Source: Oscillospiraceae bacterium
Lineage (GTDB): Bacteria > Bacillota_A > Clostridia > Oscillospirales > Oscillospiraceae
DNA: 6,546 nucleotides
Direction: 5' to 3'
Assembly (NCBI GenBank): GCA_024690695.1
Contig: JAILOS010000104.1
Location: 1 to 6,546 of the forward strand
The notes below the pieces were generated by a model. The model did not search any database, had not been told where the DNA came from, and saw only the letters and a program-made list of their open reading frames with translations. Made by a program: the position numbers and the translations under genes. This document shows positions 4,389-6,546 of the stretch, piece by piece. Each line of letters begins with the position of its first letter. Position 1 is the stretch's first letter.

Positions 4389-6546
4389 TATCCGGCCGCG
4401 CTTTGGTAGTCCCCAGTTCGATGAAGTTTTCTTCGGCGGGGGCTTTTCCGTCCGCGCTCACGCCCTCCGGCGAGAAGCGGAGCTCGTGGCCGAGCACGCT
4501 CGCCCGGCAGTCGAAGCCGAGCCGCCGCAGCGCGAGAGTGCCGTTCCGGCGGCGCAGGCCCAGCAGCTCCTCGCAGACCGCGCGGAAATACCAGCCCGAC
4601 GAGCCGGTATACCAGCTCCAGCCGGCTTCGCCCTCGCGCCCGGGCGCCGCGTAGACGTCGGCGGCGAGGACGTAGGGCTCGGCGCCGTAGACGCGCGCGT
4701 CGTGCGTCTCGGGCAGCAGCAGGCGCAGCAGCTCCAGCCCCTCCCTTCGCAGGCCGGCGCGCAGGCAGGCCATCGCCAGCCAGACCGCCCCGTGGGTGTA
4801 CTGCCCGCCGTTTTCCCGGAAGCCCTCGCCGCAGCCGGCGATATAGCCGGGGTCCGGCTCGTCGGCCGACCAGGGCGGGTCGAAGAGCTTGACGAGGCGG
4901 TGTTCGCGGTCGACGAGCCGGCCGAGCGCCGCCGTGAGCGCGGTCCGCGCGCGGGCCGGATCGCCGAAGCCGGAGAGCACGGCCCAGCTCTGCGCGAGAC
5001 TGTCGAGCCGGTCCTCCCCGTAGGGCGTTCCGTCCGGCCGGAAGCCGCGCTCGTAAAAGCGCCCGTTGAAGCTGTTTTCCGCGGCCCGGGCGACGGCGGC
5101 GGCCTGCCCGCGCAGCTCCTCGCCGCCCGCTTCGCCCAGCCGCCCGAGCAGCTCGGCGAAGCGCGCTTCGACGCTCGCGAGAAACCAGCCCAGCCATACG
5201 CTCTCCCCGCCGATGCGGTCGAGCCCGTCGTTCCAGTCCCCGCCGCCCATCAGCGGCAGCCCGTGCGGCCCGAAGCCGCGTTCCAGACAGCACGCCAGCG
5301 CGTTTCGCGCGTGCGCGAGCACGGTCAGCGGCGCGCCCGGAACGGCGGCCTCGTAGCGGTCGCGCTCCCCGCTCTGCAGCGGCGGCGAGCTCAGCCCCGG
5401 CTCCTCCCGGGCACAGATCGCCGTGTCGCCGGTCGCCTCGCAGTATTCGCACAGCGCCCAGACCAGCCACAGCAGGTCGTCGGAGCAGCGCGTGCGCACG
5501 CCGCGGTCGCCGCCGGGCAGCTCGTGCCACCAGTGCATCACGTCGCCCTCGGCGTACTGGTGGCGGCAGGCGTCCAGCAGGCGCTCGCGCAGCAGCTCCG
5601 GCTCGAGCAGCAGCAGATTGGCAGCGTCCTGGAGCTGGTCGCGAAAGCCGTAGGCTCCGCCGATCTGGTACAGGCTGCAGCGGCCGTACAGCCGCCCGGC
5701 GAGCGTCTGGTACACGGCCCAGGGGCTCATATAGCGGTCGAGCGCCGCCTCGCCGCTCTCCAGCTCGAAGGCCGCGCAGCGCTCCACCCAGCCCCGCGCG
5801 CTCTCCCGCAGCGCCGCGAAGGCCGCGGCGGGCTTCAGCAGGCCTCGCAGCGCCGCTTCGCCGCAGCAGCCGCAGGCGAAAACCGTCGGCCCCTCCGCCT
5901 CGCACGCCAGCAGAAGCCCGTCCCCGGCCTCGATCGCGGCCGGGCGGCTGCTCCCGGCCCAAAAACGCAGCTCGGGCCGGACGCAGGCGGGATTTTCCGC
6001 GCAGAAGAGCCCGTCGTCCGTCCGGCAGCGGAGCGCCTCGGGGTCGTCGGCGCTCAGCGAGGGGCGCAGCGTCCAGCGCAGGCGCAGACCCTCCGCGCCT
6101 TCGACCAGCGTGATCCGCGCCGCCGGATCGCGGGAGACGAACACCGTGGTTTTAACGCGGCGGCCGCCGAGCGTTTTCTCCCATTCGGCCAGCCCCGGCG
6201 CGTAGCGCACGCGGCAGGGGATGCCGTCGTTTGCGGCGAAGAGACTGAGGCTGCGTTCGCCGACGAGCGCGCAGAGCGTCTCGGCCCCGGCCTCCTCCGG
6301 CAGACGCGGGGGCGGCGTCAACGGCAGCTCGCGGGCGTTGTCCAGCCAGAGAAAAGCACAGCCGCTCCCGGTGACGAGGCAGCCGAGCCGCCCGTTCGTC
6401 AACAGCTGCTGCCAGGGACGCTCGGGCAGCGTCCCGTCGGTTTCAAAGACGAAGGAGCGGCCCCGGAAGGCGCAGCGCGGCGGCTCGCCGCGCAGGCGCT
6501 CGAAGCTCGGCGGCAAAAGGCGGGGGACCGGGCCCGCCGCGGCTGC
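4381..6546 (-). CDS. GH94-type glycoside phosphorylase module, C-terminal part of a larger protein (5' truncated)
   Basis: The frame is open through the right edge; 721 residues are visible (residue 1 at 6546). GH94 enzymes break beta-glucosides with phosphate, and similar modules form the C-terminus of cyclic beta-1,2-glucan synthases. Residues about 28-275 resemble a shortened beta-sandwich (LPERPWQQLLTNGRLGCLVT). Residues about 280-690 form the alpha/alpha barrel: GGAYGFRDQLQDA (Arg302, Asp303), GDVMHWWHE, RTRCSDDLLWL, then MGGGDWNDGLDRIGG with the probable general acid Asp440 (second Asp of DWND). GGQYTHGAVW (His585) and WYTGSSGWYFR (Thr647-Gly648) match phosphate-binding positions. Spacing between these residues closely follows what I recall for chitobiose phosphorylase. 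The WWH and GVRTRxSDDLLWL segments resemble beta-1,2-glucan enzymes more than cellobiose phosphorylase. The visible start AAAAGPVPR looks like a linker, so further domains may lie upstream. A TTG at 6516 could be read as a start, but no binding site supports it. It is not known whether it is an active phosphorylase or a chain-length-controlling module. Confidence 0.85.
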   Translation of the reverse strand, partial: AAAAGPVPRLLPPSFERLRGEPPRCAFRGRSFVFETDGTLPERPWQQLLTNGRLGCLVTGSGCAFLWLDNARELPLTPPPRLPEEAGAETLCALVGERSLSLFAANDGIPCRVRYAPGLAEWEKTLGGRRVKTTVFVSRDPAARITLVEGAEGLRLRWTLRPSLSADDPEALRCRTDDGLFCAENPACVRPELRFWAGSSRPAAIEAGDGLLLACEAEGPTVFACGCCGEAALRGLLKPAAAFAALRESARGWVERCAAFELESGEAALDRYMSPWAVYQTLAGRLYGRCSLYQIGGAYGFRDQLQDAANLLLLEPELLRERLLDACRHQYAEGDVMHWWHELPGGDRGVRTRCSDDLLWLVWALCEYCEATGDTAICAREEPGLSSPPLQSGERDRYEAAVPGAPLTVLAHARNALACCLERGFGPHGLPLMGGGDWNDGLDRIGGESVWLGWFLASVEARFAELLGRLGEAGGEELRGQAAAVARAAENSFNGRFYERGFRPDGTPYGEDRLDSLAQSWAVLSGFGDPARARTALTAALGRLVDREHRLVKLFDPPWSADEPDPGYIAGCGEGFRENGGQYTHGAVWLAMACLRAGLRREGLELLRLLLPETHDARVYGAEPYVLAADVYAAPGREGEAGWSWYTGSSGWYFRAVCEELLGLRRRNGTLALRRLGFDCRASVLGHELRFSPEGVSADGKAPAEENFIELGTTKARPDMI

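Noticed and set aside
4373..5962. 529-residue minus-strand frame overlapping the GH94 gene
   Set aside because: An Arg/Ala/Gly-rich shadow; the catalytic motifs lie in the other frame.
6514..6516. TTG as the true start of the GH94 gene
   Set aside because: The frame stays open to the window edge, no Shine-Dalgarno sequence precedes the TTG, and the upstream residues look like a linker.

Overview
The window is GC-rich throughout, apart from a short AT-rich patch near 4371-4390 and the terminator near 356-405. Its proteins are typical of Gram-positive Firmicutes. The paired M16-family proteins YfmF and YfmH, an Lgt with a Tyr-Gly-Gly motif, and strong GGAGG ribosome binding sites suggest a high-GC member of class Clostridia, perhaps Oscillospirales. 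The genus cannot be told from this sequence.

Layout: the right-hand two thirds read on the minus strand. The 3' part of a large carbohydrate-active gene (GH94 module) enters at the right edge and ends at 4381. After 36 bases comes a tight four-gene cluster on the same strand: yfmF (4344-3019), yfmH (3038-1752), lgt (1755-868) and a small coiled-coil protein gene (851-423). yfmF and yfmH overlap by 20 nt, yfmH and lgt by 4 nt (ATGA), and lgt and the last gene are 16 nt apart. From the left edge a plus-strand gene ends at 340 with a very basic, low-complexity tail. A near-ideal bidirectional terminator (356-405) separates the converging genes. No tRNA, rRNA, CRISPR array, insertion sequence or attachment site was seen.

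How the genes fit together: YfmH carries the M16 zinc site (HFLEH plus a downstream Glu). YfmF lacks it but keeps the conserved Arg/Tyr loop in its C-terminal half, so the two look like one heterodimeric protease-like enzyme. Homologues in Bacillus subtilis are linked to 5-aminopentanol modification of elongation factor P. Lgt starts lipoprotein maturation at the membrane and is translationally coupled to this pair. A perfect extended -10 motif (TGATATAAT) straddles the stop codon of the GH94 gene and probably provides the operon promoter. The GH94 fragment keeps the catalytic Asp and phosphate-binding residues at the spacing expected of phosphorylases, and is probably the C-terminal module of a beta-1,2-glucan synthase or phosphorylase.

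Most of the window is core-type gene content. The items most worth a second look are the coupling of the M16 pair to lgt, the uncharacterised coiled-coil protein at the operon's end, and the promoter embedded in the GH94 stop codon.
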